Source: Brevibacillus agri
Lineage (GTDB): Bacteria > Bacillota > Bacilli > Brevibacillales > Brevibacillaceae
Direction: 5' to 3'
Assembly: GCF_004117055.1 (NCBI RefSeq)
Contig: NZ_CP026363.1
Coordinates: forward strand, 4,884,501-4,948,500
Length of the DNA stretch: 64,000 nt
Below the pieces are notes generated by a model. It searched no databases, was not told the origin of the DNA, and saw only the letters and a list, made by a program, of their open reading frames with translations. How positions within the stretch are numbered: the stretch's first letter is position 1; every line of letters starts with the position of its first letter. Both the position numbers and the translations under genes were made by a program. Positions 32,896 through 42,158 of this stretch are shown here, in pieces.

Positions 32896-33825
32896 CTACT
32901 CCTCCCAAACCTCTTTTCGCTTCACCGCTCCCACCGCTTCCCAAATGTAGAGAGAGTAAATGCTGCGCCATGGCGCCCAGCGCTCTCCTATCCGGCGAAT
33001 TTCTCGCTCGTCCGGCTTGTTGTCCATTTTGTACACGAGCGCGATCCCGTTGCGCAGCCCGATGTCCGCTGCCGGCAGCAAATTAGGGCGGCCCATTCCG
33101 AACATCAGCAGGCACTCGACCGTCCAGCGGCCAATGCCGCGCAGGGGAGTCAAATGCGCGATAATCTCCTCGTCCTCCATCGCCCACAGCCGCTCCAAAT
33201 CAACCTTTCCGTCCACAATCGCACGCGCGTAGTCAATGATATACTCGGCTTTTCGCTGGCTGAACTGCAACGGGCGCAAGTCTTCGGTCGACAGCCGCGC
33301 GACGGCCTCCGCAGTCGGAAACGCGAGAAATTTCACGCCTTGCTCGTCTGCCACCTCTTCGCCAGCCAGCGTCAGCAAACGCTGGGTCAGATTCGCCGCA
33401 AAGGTTAAATTAATTTGCTGACCAATTATCGTCTTGACCATCGACTGAAACAGATCAGAGTCGTGCATCAGCCGCAGGCCGGAAAAGCGATCGACAAGCA
33501 CAGCCAGCTCCGGCTCTTCTCTCATCTGCTCGTAAATCGGCAAAAGGTCGAGGTCTGCGCTGAAAACGTGACGAATCGTCCGTTCCAGCTCGCGCTGCTC
33601 CGCCGCAGACAAGGCAGAGGCCGTCTCGATTTTCAGGGCAGGCTGTTCAAGCTCGCCGACAAATTGTACGCGCGTCAACACCGGGCGCGTCCCGACCCGA
33701 AAAATGCGCCGCAGCATGTTGTGTTCCGGCTGTACTTCCAGTTGCGGATCAGGATGGGTTTGCAGGCGCTGCAGCAGACGCTCGAAAGAATACGGAGGTG
33801 TCAGTGGAATGGTGAATGTACGCAC
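32896..33825 (-). CDS. DNA-3-methyladenine glycosylase II (AlkA-like)
   Basis: A 309-residue repair glycosylase that removes alkylated bases. GTG 33825 is chosen because AGGGAGAAAGGGG precedes it; a further GTG at 33876 borrows its only binding site from the upstream gene's terminator. The N-terminal AlkA_N beta domain starts RTFTIPLTPPYSFERLLQRL. The helix-hairpin-helix is LTPLRGIGRWTVECLLMFG and the catalytic Asp is in LLPAADIGL. A segment QSMVKTIIGQQINL before it is typical. Confidence 0.9.
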   Translation of the reverse strand: MRTFTIPLTPPYSFERLLQRLQTHPDPQLEVQPEHNMLRRIFRVGTRPVLTRVQFVGELEQPALKIETASALSAAEQRELERTIRHVFSADLDLLPIYEQMREEPELAVLVDRFSGLRLMHDSDLFQSMVKTIIGQQINLTFAANLTQRLLTLAGEEVADEQGVKFLAFPTAEAVARLSTEDLRPLQFSQRKAEYIIDYARAIVDGKVDLERLWAMEDEEIIAHLTPLRGIGRWTVECLLMFGMGRPNLLPAADIGLRNGIALVYKMDNKPDEREIRRIGERWAPWRSIYSLYIWEAVGAVKRKEVWEE

Positions 33826-33876
33826 GAAAAACGGCCCCTTTCTCCCTAAAGGAAAATTCTTGCTCCATCCTAACAC

Positions 33877-33906
33877 AAAACACCTCCGAAAGCTCTTTCG
33901 GAGGTG
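33877..33906 (-). terminator. Intrinsic terminator of the proline dehydrogenase gene
   Basis: CACCTCCGAAAG (33881-33892) pairs with CTTTCGGAGGTG (33895-33906); the minus strand continues TTTTGTG. Confidence 0.8.
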
Positions 33907-33926
33907 TCTTCTTTAGCATGCCCGCC

Positions 33927-34847
33927 TTACTTCGTAAACATTCCTTTGAGCACGAACTTCACGTTTGCCGGGCTTTCTGCCAGACGACGCATGAAGTAGC
34001 CGTACCAGTCGTTGCCGTATGGGACGTAGACGCGCATTTTGTACCCTTCACGAGCGAGGTCGATTTGGGATTGGGTGCGAATGCCGTACAACATCTGGAA
34101 TTCAAACTGGGTGCGCGGAATGTTGTATTCTTTTTCCAACTGCTTCACATAGGCGATAATGTTGTCGTCGTGGGTTGCCACCGCAGCGTATCCGCCGTTC
34201 AGTAAATGCTGCTTGATGATTTTTTTGTAGTTTTCGTCTACATCGGCCTTGTTCGGGTACGCTACTTCCGGCGACTCCTTGTAAGCGCCTTTTACCAGAC
34301 GGAAGTTCACCTTTTTGTCCTTCAGGCTGTCGATGTCGTCGGATGCCTTGTACAAATACGCCTGAATCACGGTTCCCACGTTTTCGTATTCTTCCAGCAG
34401 CTCGTTCAAAATTTCCATCGTTACATGGTTGTGTGCGTAGTCTTCCATGTCGATCCGCACGAAAATGTTGCCGTTTTTCTTCGCCGAGTCGAGAATGCGG
34501 CGCATGTTGGTCATGCACAGCTCACGGCTGATGTCCAGGCCGAGCGAGGTCATTTTCAGCGACAGGTTGCAGTCTACGCCGGACTGGTGAATCGCTTCCA
34601 ACGTTTTGATGCAGTAGTCAGCAGACTCGTTTGCTTCTTCCAGGCTGAAAACAAATTCCCCCAGATGGTCGAGCGTGCACACAAGACCTTGCTGGTTCAG
34701 TTTGCGAACGGCGGCGATGGCTTCTGCAATCGTGACACCGGATACAAAGCGGCCGGCCCCGAAGCGCAGGCCCCATTTTTTAGCAGCCGCGTTCAGTGCT
34801 TTGTTTTTGGATAAAAATAAGAAAAAATCTTTCATGGCTTGTTCCAT
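33927..34847 (-). CDS. Proline dehydrogenase (monofunctional)
   Basis: A 306-residue FAD enzyme that oxidises proline to pyrroline-5-carboxylate at the membrane. ATG 34847 (MEQAMKDFFLFLSKNKALN) follows GAGGAGG. Key segments: VCTLDHLGEFV, LSLKMTSLGLDI, VRIDMEDYAHN, NFRLVKGAYKESPEVAY, ATHDDNI, QFEFQMLYGIR and YGNDWYGYFMRRLAE; the last carries the paired Arg residues that bind the proline carboxylate. A sigma-54 promoter and a divergent sigma-54 activator lie upstream, so induction by proline is likely. The P5C dehydrogenase gene is not in the window. Confidence 0.93.
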   Translation of the reverse strand: MEQAMKDFFLFLSKNKALNAAAKKWGLRFGAGRFVSGVTIAEAIAAVRKLNQQGLVCTLDHLGEFVFSLEEANESADYCIKTLEAIHQSGVDCNLSLKMTSLGLDISRELCMTNMRRILDSAKKNGNIFVRIDMEDYAHNHVTMEILNELLEEYENVGTVIQAYLYKASDDIDSLKDKKVNFRLVKGAYKESPEVAYPNKADVDENYKKIIKQHLLNGGYAAVATHDDNIIAYVKQLEKEYNIPRTQFEFQMLYGIRTQSQIDLAREGYKMRVYVPYGNDWYGYFMRRLAESPANVKFVLKGMFTK

Positions 34848-34890
34848 CGTTGACTGTCTCCTCCTCAACGTACTCTGCGTCATTTGTACT

Positions 34891-34907
34891 AGCATGAACC
34901 ATGCCAA
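34891..34907 (-). promoter_or_regulatory. Sigma-54 (-24/-12) promoter of the proline dehydrogenase gene
   Basis: On the minus strand TTGGCATGGTTCATGCT matches TGGCAC-N5-TTGCW: GG and GC are exactly 12 bases apart, as required. It lies 44 bases before the start codon. The divergent gene encodes a sigma-54 activator, which supports the call. Confidence 0.75.
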
Positions 34908-34960
34908 CACATCCTGGTAAGCTATATTTGACTTTGCCAATGGTTACGGAACACGAATGC

Positions 34961-34988
34961 TGTACATACTTTTCAACACATATGTACA
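34961..34988. promoter_or_regulatory. Candidate upstream activating site for the sigma-54 activator
   Basis: TGTACATA (34961-34968) and TATGTACA (34981-34988) are perfect inverted repeats with a 12-base spacer, about 55-80 bases upstream of the -24 element. Position and symmetry fit an enhancer site. Confidence 0.5.
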
Positions 34989-35084
34989 TTTCGTGTCTAT
35001 CCTTGTACACTTCTGATTAGATACGATTCGCAGCAGGCAAGAGCCAGTTCCTTTTACCTGTTAGTGTGGATAGGAAGTGACGAT

Positions 35085-36815
35085 TTGAAACCTCTCTTTT
35101 CAATGGATAGTGTTGTCTCTGACTTGGCCGCTCCCGTGAATCCTGTCGATGTCAAAATACGCGAAGGCGAAAAAGAAGGTGTGTGGCAAGAAGGCGAGCG
35201 TGCCGTAAAGGTGCTTGTCGTCCCCCGGACAGCTACGCTTGCGCAATGCCTGGGGCAAATCCGTCAGGCGCTCGCTTCCGCCCATTTGCCCACGCTGGCA
35301 GTTGTCGATGAAGCAGGACGTGCAACAGGGATTGTTTTGCCCCAGCAACTACTGGAGGCATTTGCCAACCTGGCCCAAAACCAGTCTGTTTTGCTCAGCA
35401 CCTTGATGGATACGATGAGCGAAGCGATTACGATTGTGGACTCCAACAACATCGTCCAGTACTGGAACCGGGCAGCGGAAACGATTTATGAGATCGACCG
35501 GGCGCAAGTGCTGGGCACTTCACTCGACGAGCATTTTGCCAGCGAGTCCATCCGGCTCCTCGACGCCTTACGCCAAGGCACGTCAGTCCAACGGGTTTAC
35601 CACATTCCCCGTCCAGACAGCCACGTCCTGATTAACGCCGCCCCGATTCGCCAGGGGGGGCAGATCATCGGGGCGATCTCCATCGAGCAAGATATTACGG
35701 AGCTTGTCCGCCTGAATGAAGAGTTGGCGCACACGACCGCACACTTGCACAATCTGCAGCAGGAAATGAGCAGGTTCCAGGCGGCCGACGACCCTTTTTA
35801 CGCGATCAAAGGGCATTCTGCCCCCATCCAGTCTGCCATCAGTTCGGCCAAAAAAGTCGCGCAGACCGATGCCACCGTGCTGATCTACGGCGAGAGCGGC
35901 GTAGGCAAAGAATTGTTTGCCAAAGCGATCCACCAGGCCAGTCGGCGGCGGGAAAAGCCGTTTGTCGCGATTAACTGCGGAGCGATTCCGGCTGCCTTGT
36001 TCGAAAGCGAGCTGTTCGGCTATCAGGGCGGAGCTTTTACGGGGGCGGAGAAAAAAGGCAAGCCCGGCAAGCTGGAGCTGGCGCATGGCGGCACGCTTTT
36101 CCTCGACGAAATCGGCGAGCTGCCCCTGGAGTTGCAGGTCAAGCTGCTTCGCGCCCTGCAAGAGCGGCAGTTTTACCGCGTAGGCGGAACCGAGCCGATC
36201 ACCGTCAATACCCGGATCATCGCAGCGACCAACCGCCAGCTTGAGCAGATGGTGGCCGACGGACGATTCCGCGAAGACCTGTACTATCGGCTCAACGTGT
36301 TTTCGCTGGAGATTCCTCCGCTGCGTGCGCGGCGCGAAGATTTGCCGGAGCTGGTGCAAATTTTCATCCACGAGTATTCCGTCGCGCACGAGCAAGCCGT
36401 CCCCCGCATCCCGTCCGAAGTCATGCAGGCGCTGTACGACTACAGTTGGCCCGGAAACATCCGGCAATTGCGCAATGTCATCGAACGGCTGTCGATCCTG
36501 CAAGAAAACGGCGTCATCTCGCCGGAGCATTTGCCAAGCGTCATCCGCTCCCAGCCCGAACCGATTGCCCCTGCTTCCTTCGCCTCGCTGGGCGGTGCGT
36601 ACACAGCGCCTGCTGCGTTGCATCCGGCCCCGGCCACTCCGCTTGCCCTGCACCATCCGGCAGGACCAACGGAAAAAGAACGGGTCATCGCCGCTCTGGA
36701 GCGCACGTACGGCAACAAAAAGGCGGCTGCCGAGCTGCTCGGCATTTCGCGCGGCACTCTTTACAATAAGATGAAGAAATACGGTCTTGATGGGGAGTCG
36801 TTCAGATGGAATTGA
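35085..36815 (+). CDS. Sigma-54-dependent transcriptional activator (CBS-like/PAS, AAA+, Fis-type HTH)
   Basis: A 576-residue activator. TTG 35085 is preferred because AGGAAGTG precedes it; a GTG at 35064 has no binding site. N-terminal CBS-like segment (about 25-100), PAS domain (about 105-215, [20 protein letters not shown]), AAA+ core with Walker A GESGVGKE, the sigma-54 contact loop GAFTGA, Walker B TLFLDEIG and Arg fingers in [11 protein letters not shown], then the Fis-like HTH ([19 protein letters not shown]). It is divergent from the sigma-54-driven proline dehydrogenase and is most likely its activator, sensing proline or a related signal through CBS/PAS. Confidence 0.92.
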   Translation: MKPLFSMDSVVSDLAAPVNPVDVKIREGEKEGVWQEGERAVKVLVVPRTATLAQCLGQIRQALASAHLPTLAVVDEAGRATGIVLPQQLLEAFANLAQNQSVLLSTLMDTMSEAITIVDSNNIVQYWNRAAETIYEIDRAQVLGTSLDEHFASESIRLLDALRQGTSVQRVYHIPRPDSHVLINAAPIRQGGQIIGAISIEQDITELVRLNEELAHTTAHLHNLQQEMSRFQAADDPFYAIKGHSAPIQSAISSAKKVAQTDATVLIYGESGVGKELFAKAIHQASRRREKPFVAINCGAIPAALFESELFGYQGGAFTGAEKKGKPGKLELAHGGTLFLDEIGELPLELQVKLLRALQERQFYRVGGTEPITVNTRIIAATNRQLEQMVADGRFREDLYYRLNVFSLEIPPLRARREDLPELVQIFIHEYSVAHEQAVPRIPSEVMQALYDYSWPGNIRQLRNVIERLSILQENGVISPEHLPSVIRSQPEPIAPASFASLGGAYTAPAALHPAPATPLALHHPAGPTEKERVIAALERTYGNKKAAAELLGISRGTLYNKMKKYGLDGESFRWN

Positions 36816-37948
36816 TCGCCTGGGAGGATGACAAGCTGGAAGTTCGCTACGGTGGGGAAGGCATTGTGCTTTTGCCGAAGGAATACGCTTTGCTGAAATA
36901 TTTGTACACGTGGAAAAACCGGAGCTTTTCCCGGGAAAGCCTGCTCGACGCCGTATGGCCGCTGGAGGACCCGACTGACCGCACGATTGACGACCACATT
37001 TACCGGCTGCGCAAAAAGCTGCAAAAATGGTCGCACCTGTTCACGATCGACACAGTGCGGGGAGTCGGCTACCGGCTGAGCTGGAAGCAGCATCAGCCGC
37101 CCCAGTTGCATGCCTGGAAGCAGGACTTTTCGGAAAGTATCCGCACGATGCTGTCCGCCTATCACGGCATGGGGATGGGCGCGGCCCTGCAAACTCTCGC
37201 GGCCAACCAGGAAGTGCTCGGCTTTCAGTTGGACCCTTTTTACGCCATCTACATCCGCTTTGTCACGGGCGACTTTGCCTGGTTTGTCGCAGACGACGAC
37301 ACGCCCCTGTCGGAAAAGCTGTTTTATCTTTTTCACCTGTATCACATGACCGAAATGGATGCAGAGCAAACCGCCAAGCTGTTCCAGACCATCGTCAAAC
37401 ATCAGGCGTCCATGCCGCAAATTTTTCAGGATGAGCTGCAAATCAACGCAGTCGCCCTGTATGCCAACATGGGGGAGTGGGAGCTGGCGCAAAAGCAGGT
37501 CGCGCACGCCCGGACGATCGTCGAGCAGATGGATTCGGACAGCTTTACCTTGTTTTTGCTGGCGGGCGAAACATGGCTTGCGCTGCTGTCCGGATCGGTC
37601 GAAAAAGCCGAGGGGCTGCTGCAGCAAGCATTTGCCATCCTGCACAGGCTGCCGATGCAGCGTGAGGTGGGCAGCTTCAAGCTGCTGCAAGGGCTTTGCC
37701 AGTATCGCCAGCAGGAGATCGCCAAAGCGCGGCGGCTGGTGGATGAAGGAGTCGAAGTCATCCGGGCCACCCAGTTTGTCCCGCACCTGATCTACGCGGT
37801 GCACAACATCCTGCTGTTTTTCCGCCACGTCCCTTGCGATGCCAAATGGCAGAGCCGCTACGAAAAAATGTGGCACGACTTGGCTGTGCAGTACCAGTTC
37901 GAGCATTTGAAAAAGTCGGTCGTCCACAAGCTTTCTGCCCTCTTATGA
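36806..37948 (+). CDS. Regulator with OmpR-type winged helix and helical repeat domain
   Basis: A 380-residue protein. ATG 36806 lies inside the end of the activator gene (10-base overlap) with GGGGAG upstream. Residues 1-95 are a winged-helix DNA-binding domain without a receiver ([45 protein letters not shown]). The rest (about 110-380) is all-helical with TPR/BTAD-like spacing ([20 protein letters not shown]). Such SARP-like one-component regulators sense peptides or partner proteins. Coupling to a sigma-54 activator gene is unusual and suggests a joint circuit. Confidence 0.75.
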   Translation: MELIAWEDDKLEVRYGGEGIVLLPKEYALLKYLYTWKNRSFSRESLLDAVWPLEDPTDRTIDDHIYRLRKKLQKWSHLFTIDTVRGVGYRLSWKQHQPPQLHAWKQDFSESIRTMLSAYHGMGMGAALQTLAANQEVLGFQLDPFYAIYIRFVTGDFAWFVADDDTPLSEKLFYLFHLYHMTEMDAEQTAKLFQTIVKHQASMPQIFQDELQINAVALYANMGEWELAQKQVAHARTIVEQMDSDSFTLFLLAGETWLALLSGSVEKAEGLLQQAFAILHRLPMQREVGSFKLLQGLCQYRQQEIAKARRLVDEGVEVIRATQFVPHLIYAVHNILLFFRHVPCDAKWQSRYEKMWHDLAVQYQFEHLKKSVVHKLSALL

Positions 37949-38007
37949 TACGCCTCTGACAAATCCCTTTTATCATCGAATCAGTTCGAAGCGATGGAGG
38001 GATTTTT

Positions 38008-39255
38008 TTGCTTACCGAAAACAAGACGTTTCGCACGCTGCTTTTCGCTTACGGGCTGTCTACGCTAGGGGACTGGTTCGACTTTATCGCGGTCGCCATC
38101 TTCCTGGGCTACGTCTGGCATGCCGATCCGATGACGATGGCGCTTTTGCCGATTGCGTATGCGGCTCCCGGCATTTTGCTCGGACAATTCGCCGGGGTGC
38201 TGGCCGATCGTGTCCATAAAGTACGCATGATGATCGCGGCAAATCTGATTCAGGCGAGCCTCACCCTGCTGTTGCTCGCCATGCCTGATCCGCTCTGGTT
38301 TCTGCTCGTCATCGCCTTGCGCTCCTGCGCTTCCGTCTTCAACGATCCGGCTCAGCAAACCTTGACGCGGCAAATCGTCGCACCGGAGCAACTGCTTCAG
38401 GCGACCTCGCTGAACGGAGCCGTTTTCCAAAGCGGCAAGCTGATCGGTCCACTGATCGGCGGGATGGTCGCCGCCATGGTGACACCAGCGCTCTGCCTCA
38501 TCATCAATGCCGTGAGCTACCTGCTCTCCGCCGTCTTGCTTTTGACCATTCGCCACGTGGAGAAAAAGCTCCCCCGCCCCGCTTCGTGGGAAAAAACGAT
38601 TCCGTTTCGCCTCGCCTGGCAGGAAGGCTGGGCCGTGTTTTTGCAAAACCGCGTCTTGCTGTTTAGCTCGCTTTTTTCCTTGCTGGCGATGATGGCGATT
38701 CAGCTTGCGGACGCGCAGTTACCTGTCGTGTTCAGGGAAAAAGTGCCGGGGCATCCGGAGGTCGTCGGGTATTCCGTCAGTGTGATCGGGCTTGGGGCCT
38801 TGCTCACGATCACCTGGCTGCATCGGCGCAAAACGATTCGCTCGTTCGGCTGGGTGCTTGGGGGCGGCGTGCTTTTGATCGGCGCGTGCTTTGCCTGGAT
38901 CGGCCTGTTCCAGCCGGGCGGCGGCATCCACTGGCTGCTGGCGGCTTCGCTGCTCGCTGGCATCGGTACGGGACTGACTTCGGTCGGCACCAACTACCTC
39001 GTGCAAAAAGAAACGCCCACGCACGCACTCGGCCGAGTCAGGGGCATTATTGATTCGCTGTCCAGCGCGACGTTTATTGTGGCGCCGTTACTGGGCGGCG
39101 CACTGATGACCTGGCTCGGGCCGGCGCAAGCCTTTTTGTGGGTCGGCTCGCTGGTCGGGGCTGTCGGCGGCGGGGCGATTCTTTTGCAGCGCTGGATTTG
39201 GGGCAAGCGCGACGCAGACACTGCCGCTACGGCTGCTGCAAAACAAGCCGGATGA
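38008..39255 (+). CDS. MFS transporter (MdtH/YfmO-like exporter)
   Basis: A 415-residue protein with twelve predicted helices. TTG 38008 follows GGAGGG. The motif A region GQFAGVLADRVHKVRMM between helices 2 and 3 and RSCASVFNDPAQQTL in helix 4 place it among major facilitator drug or metabolite exporters. The last 15 residues are Ala-rich. Its 3' end overlaps the end of a convergent sugar dehydrogenase remnant by 29 bases. Confidence 0.88.
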   Translation: MLTENKTFRTLLFAYGLSTLGDWFDFIAVAIFLGYVWHADPMTMALLPIAYAAPGILLGQFAGVLADRVHKVRMMIAANLIQASLTLLLLAMPDPLWFLLVIALRSCASVFNDPAQQTLTRQIVAPEQLLQATSLNGAVFQSGKLIGPLIGGMVAAMVTPALCLIINAVSYLLSAVLLLTIRHVEKKLPRPASWEKTIPFRLAWQEGWAVFLQNRVLLFSSLFSLLAMMAIQLADAQLPVVFREKVPGHPEVVGYSVSVIGLGALLTITWLHRRKTIRSFGWVLGGGVLLIGACFAWIGLFQPGGGIHWLLAASLLAGIGTGLTSVGTNYLVQKETPTHALGRVRGIIDSLSSATFIVAPLLGGALMTWLGPAQAFLWVGSLVGAVGGGAILLQRWIWGKRDADTAATAAAKQAG

Positions 39256-39673
39256 TCCGGTCATCCCCGTCTCTCGGCTCGCCGCGCCCATCGCGGTTGT
39301 TGGTCAAAAGGTAGAGCGATCCATCCGGGCCTTCCACAACATCGCGCAGGCGTCCTAGCTCATTGGCAAAAATCGTGGACGCCTCTGTGACGGCATCGGC
39401 GCGGCCAGGGTCCAGCTTCACGCGCAATAGTTGCTGACCGCGCAAGTTCGCAATGAGCAACTGCCCTGCCCACGGCCCTTGGCGGACAAAAGCCATGCCA
39501 GACGGTGCCCATGTCTCGTCTTTGCTTTGCCAGATCGGAGTTCGCATCCCTTGCTGCTCCTGATCGCCCGTGATCGCGGGCCAGCCGTAGTTTCCTTTTG
39601 GCTCGATCCGGTTCAGTTCATCGTGCGCCGACGGGCCGTGCTCGGAGCTGTACCACCTCGCGATTCTTTTCAT
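39227..39673 (-). pseudogene. PQQ-type sugar dehydrogenase, C-terminal fragment
   Basis: 148 residues that match only the last 40% of soluble aldose sugar dehydrogenases (YliI/Asd family, about 350 residues): EHGPSAHDELNRIEPKGNYG, WAPSGMAFVRQG, GQLLIANLRGQQLLRVKL, RLRDVVEGPDGSLYLLTNN. The first blades, the signal peptide and the catalytic His are absent. The seven residues before the homology (MKRIARW) replace the missing part. An AAAGGAGGG site precedes the ATG, which overlaps the stop of a small reading frame (ATGA), so the fragment may be translated, but it should be inactive. Confidence 0.7.
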
Positions 39674-39828
39674 GCCATCCCTCCTTTGGGTTTGATCCAG
39701 TGCGAATCAGGCAGCATTTTCGCTCGGATTCGTTCGTCCGGCGCTTGTCCAGCCCGGGCAAAAGAGCCTCGCCAGCAAACAAACTGCCTGTGATGGCCGA
39801 ACCGCTTTGCGTACATCGGCTCCCACAT
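39670..39828 (-). CDS. Small protein of unknown function
   Basis: A 52-residue frame starting MWEPMYAKRFGHHRQFVCWR and ending DSHWIKPKGGMA. It has coding-like base composition and overlaps the next start by ATGA, which indicates translational coupling to the sugar dehydrogenase fragment. No clear Shine-Dalgarno precedes ATG 39828; a second ATG nine bases later has GGGAG close to it. No family recognised; it may be the tail of a longer gene lost by rearrangement. Confidence 0.4.
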   Translation of the reverse strand: MWEPMYAKRFGHHRQFVCWRGSFARAGQAPDERIRAKMLPDSHWIKPKGGMA

Positions 39829-40076
39829 GGACAAGAGAACTTGTTCCGTGCCAACAGCCGCCCGCTCCCATGCAGCACGATGACGGCAAGCAATTGAACG
39901 GACACTTCAAAACGGACAAAAGACTGAGAGATCAGAATGAAAATGACGTTATACAGACAAAGCTTCGCGAGCCAACGTTTTTGTTCCTCTTTTTGCTGAA
40001 CAAAAAACCTGCCCCCTAAATCCGAAGACGCCCCCATCGCCACTACCCCAATCATTTCTAACGAAGCGGCCTGATT
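39829..40076. other. Stretch without a firm gene; possible decayed DUF5359-like frame
   Basis: On the minus strand, residues resembling KRWLAKLCLYNVIFILISQS followed by a hydrophobic segment recall the small membrane protein YpfB (DUF5359), which in Bacillus neighbours the PilZ gene ypfA as here. The frame has no clear start and does not stop where the family does, so it may be decayed or coincidental. Confidence 0.3.
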
Positions 40077-40106
40077 GCAAAAAAAAATTGGTCCCGTTGA
40101 CCAATT
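40077..40106 (-). terminator. Intrinsic terminator of the PilZ gene
   Basis: AATTGGTC (40086-40093) pairs with GACCAATT (40099-40106); the minus strand continues with a run of nine T. Confidence 0.88.
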
Positions 40107-40116
40107 CGCGAAAAAA

Positions 40117-40737
40117 TTATTCGATTTTCACTTGCCTGCGTTCCTCGATTTGCCTGTGCAAAATGTACTTGCGCAAATTGTGGAAATGCCGGGCCGTGAT
40201 TGCTTTGATCGTGCAGCCGTAAAAGTAGTGGGGGCCTTCAATCCGTTCGTGAATGACTTGCAGCTCTGCCTTTACTACCCCGTCCGGCCTGTTTCGTCCG
40301 TACAGCTCAAAAGAAAACACAATGGCCTGGTCGATCGGGACGGGCTTGTCTGCCCGAAACGCCAGTCCTCCAAGGCTCAAGTTCACCAAATAGGCCATTT
40401 GACTGTACACGGAAAAAAACGAATCCGGCTCCTGAGTCGGATATTGCACCCAGCCTTTTACCTCCATGTCGAAGCGGGGATAGCGCCTACGCTGCTCGCG
40501 GAACTCGCTGATCGTAGGCGAATGGAACAAAAACAGCCGATTTTTGTCCTTCGCCACCACGACGGCATCAAAATTGCTGATGGTTTCATAATCAGCGGTC
40601 AACAAGCAAGGAATCTGATCGCCGACAGTCACTTCCAGGTGACGGGGGAAAACCGCTTCGATCAAGTCTCCTTCTTCATATGTCACATGGCCTTCCACCA
40701 ATTGATTCCCTTTTCTAATTTGTATAATGCTTTCCAT
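40117..40737 (-). CDS. PilZ-domain c-di-GMP receptor (YpfA/YcgR-like)
   Basis: A 206-residue protein with an N-terminal YcgR-like beta domain (about 1-95) and a C-terminal PilZ domain. The c-di-GMP-binding motifs are RRRYPRF (R-x-x-x-R) and NLSLGGLAF; the second normally reads D/N-x-S-x-x-G and is intact. In Bacillus the homologue slows flagella or acts on exopolysaccharide. ATG 40737. It is monocistronic and divergent from a small membrane protein gene. Confidence 0.88.
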   Translation of the reverse strand: MESIIQIRKGNQLVEGHVTYEEGDLIEAVFPRHLEVTVGDQIPCLLTADYETISNFDAVVVAKDKNRLFLFHSPTISEFREQRRRYPRFDMEVKGWVQYPTQEPDSFFSVYSQMAYLVNLSLGGLAFRADKPVPIDQAIVFSFELYGRNRPDGVVKAELQVIHERIEGPHYFYGCTIKAITARHFHNLRKYILHRQIEERRQVKIE

Positions 40738-40855
40738 CTACGTTCTCCACCACTTCGTACAGTAATTTACTAGGTTTTCCGGAATCTTTCCCTTGATGCT
40801 TTTCGCGGAAAATAAGGTATAATGGGAACATTGACAGATAGGAGGTTACAAACCG

Positions 40856-41029
40856 ATGAATCGTTATCAAATGGTAACACTGGCTTTGGCATTTTGCGTA
40901 ACCGCCTGTCTCATCGGAGTTGGCATTTCCATCGGGGAAAAAAGCCCCCTCGGCATCCTTGGTTGTATCGTTGTTGCCTTCTCATTGATGGGATTTGGCT
41001 TTTCGTACAAGCGCAAGCATATGCGCTAA
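40856..41029 (+). CDS. Small membrane protein, YlaF/DUF5325-like
   Basis: A 57-residue protein: ATG 40856 behind AGGAGG, with TATAAT at about 40,817. Two membrane helices (MVTLALAFCVTACLIGVGIS and LGILGCIVVAFSLMGFGF) are joined by IGEKSP, and the protein ends in a basic YKRKHMR tail. Layout and the 'GIGxxIxEKS' turn recall the DUF5325/YlaF family; function unknown. It ends 11 bases before the stop of the convergent terpene synthase gene. Confidence 0.7.
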   Translation: MNRYQMVTLALAFCVTACLIGVGISIGEKSPLGILGCIVVAFSLMGFGFSYKRKHMR

Positions 41030-41040
41030 CCTCTTCTCCG

Positions 41041-42096
41041 TTATCGCCGTACAAGCAGGCTGTTCACGTAAAACAGAACAGATGGCAAACCTTTTGCCTG
41101 TTTCAGCAGTTGTCTAGCGATAGTATAAATGTGTGGCTGACTGCGGTTTACTTTGCGATCAGCCAGATAAAATGCGACCAGCCCGTCCACGATCATACGG
41201 TGAAATGCAGGATTTGGCAAGCGTTTAACGCTTGCCTTTGCTTGTTTAATGAAAAATTGCAAGCGCTCCGTCGCCACCTGCTCGGAATCGTAGTAGCTTA
41301 CGAAGTTCAAGTCCCCGCCCAGTCTGTCTTCCTCCAGGTCAATCAAGTAATCCAGCAGTATATGTAATCCGCAAAGCCACGGAAAATAAGCCTCGCTGAC
41401 CGTGTTGATCGTCTCCTCGCTGACATCGTCCTCTGTCGCCAGGCAAAACAGGGCAAAAATCCCGATCGTCGAGCCTGTTACCGCCGCAAACTCCTGCCAT
41501 TGCAAATAGTCGTATCGCTCCTTGTACTCATCCCACCAGGCCAAAAGCTCGCCCTCGCGCAAATGCTGGGCGATGTGCTTGTGCACTTGCAGATCGCTGT
41601 ACAAACAGGAAAAGACGAGCACTTGCGGCTGAATCTTGCTGTAAGCGGGCAACTGTGCTGCATACCGCTGACAGGTTTGCACCAATCCGGCCAAAAAGCC
41701 TCCGTCATCCTTGTCCTCGCGGTATTGGTAGTAATCGCGCAACGGCGCTCCAGGTGTCAGCGCATCCTGCATCGAGAAATGCAGTTGCCGAAAGTCTTTT
41801 GGGTCCAGTGAAGTGCTGCGATCGCACAAATTGTCCAGATAGTCGCTGATCGTCTGGTAAGCGACGATCAACGGCACGATCGTCTCCACGTACGGGATGA
41901 CCTGCGCGGCGTAGACGCATCCTCCCTGGCAATGAAATTTTTTGGAGTTCATGCTGTCCTGCGCCTGCTTCCTGAGCTCCGGGTTGGGAATCGCCTGGGC
42001 TCGCTCGTACCAGGCTGCAAACTCCCGCTCCAGAACAGGCTGAACATGACGATAGACCCGATATAGTAACTGCCATGGATTGCGTAGTTCGCTCAC
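41041..42096 (-). CDS. ytpB: Tetraprenyl-beta-curcumene synthase-like protein (YtpB, DUF2600)
   Basis: A 351-residue class IB terpene synthase. GTG 42096 (MSELRNPWQLLYRVYRHVQP) follows GGGAGGG with ideal spacing. The Mg-diphosphate motif near SDYLDNLCDRS (DYLDN) and the second acidic motif LDYLIDLEEDR are both present, and GGCVYAAQVIPYVETIVPLI is a family hallmark. The enzyme cyclises tetraprenyl diphosphate to tetraprenyl-beta-curcumene, a precursor of sesquarterpenes in spores. No partner cyclase gene is in the window. Confidence 0.9.
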   Translation of the reverse strand: MSELRNPWQLLYRVYRHVQPVLEREFAAWYERAQAIPNPELRKQAQDSMNSKKFHCQGGCVYAAQVIPYVETIVPLIVAYQTISDYLDNLCDRSTSLDPKDFRQLHFSMQDALTPGAPLRDYYQYREDKDDGGFLAGLVQTCQRYAAQLPAYSKIQPQVLVFSCLYSDLQVHKHIAQHLREGELLAWWDEYKERYDYLQWQEFAAVTGSTIGIFALFCLATEDDVSEETINTVSEAYFPWLCGLHILLDYLIDLEEDRLGGDLNFVSYYDSEQVATERLQFFIKQAKASVKRLPNPAFHRMIVDGLVAFYLADRKVNRSQPHIYTIARQLLKQAKGLPSVLFYVNSLLVRR

Positions 42097-42158
42097 ATGC
42101 TTCCCTCCCAAAACAACAATAGAAATATCTTACCACATTTGCATGCGCACTCCAAAAG

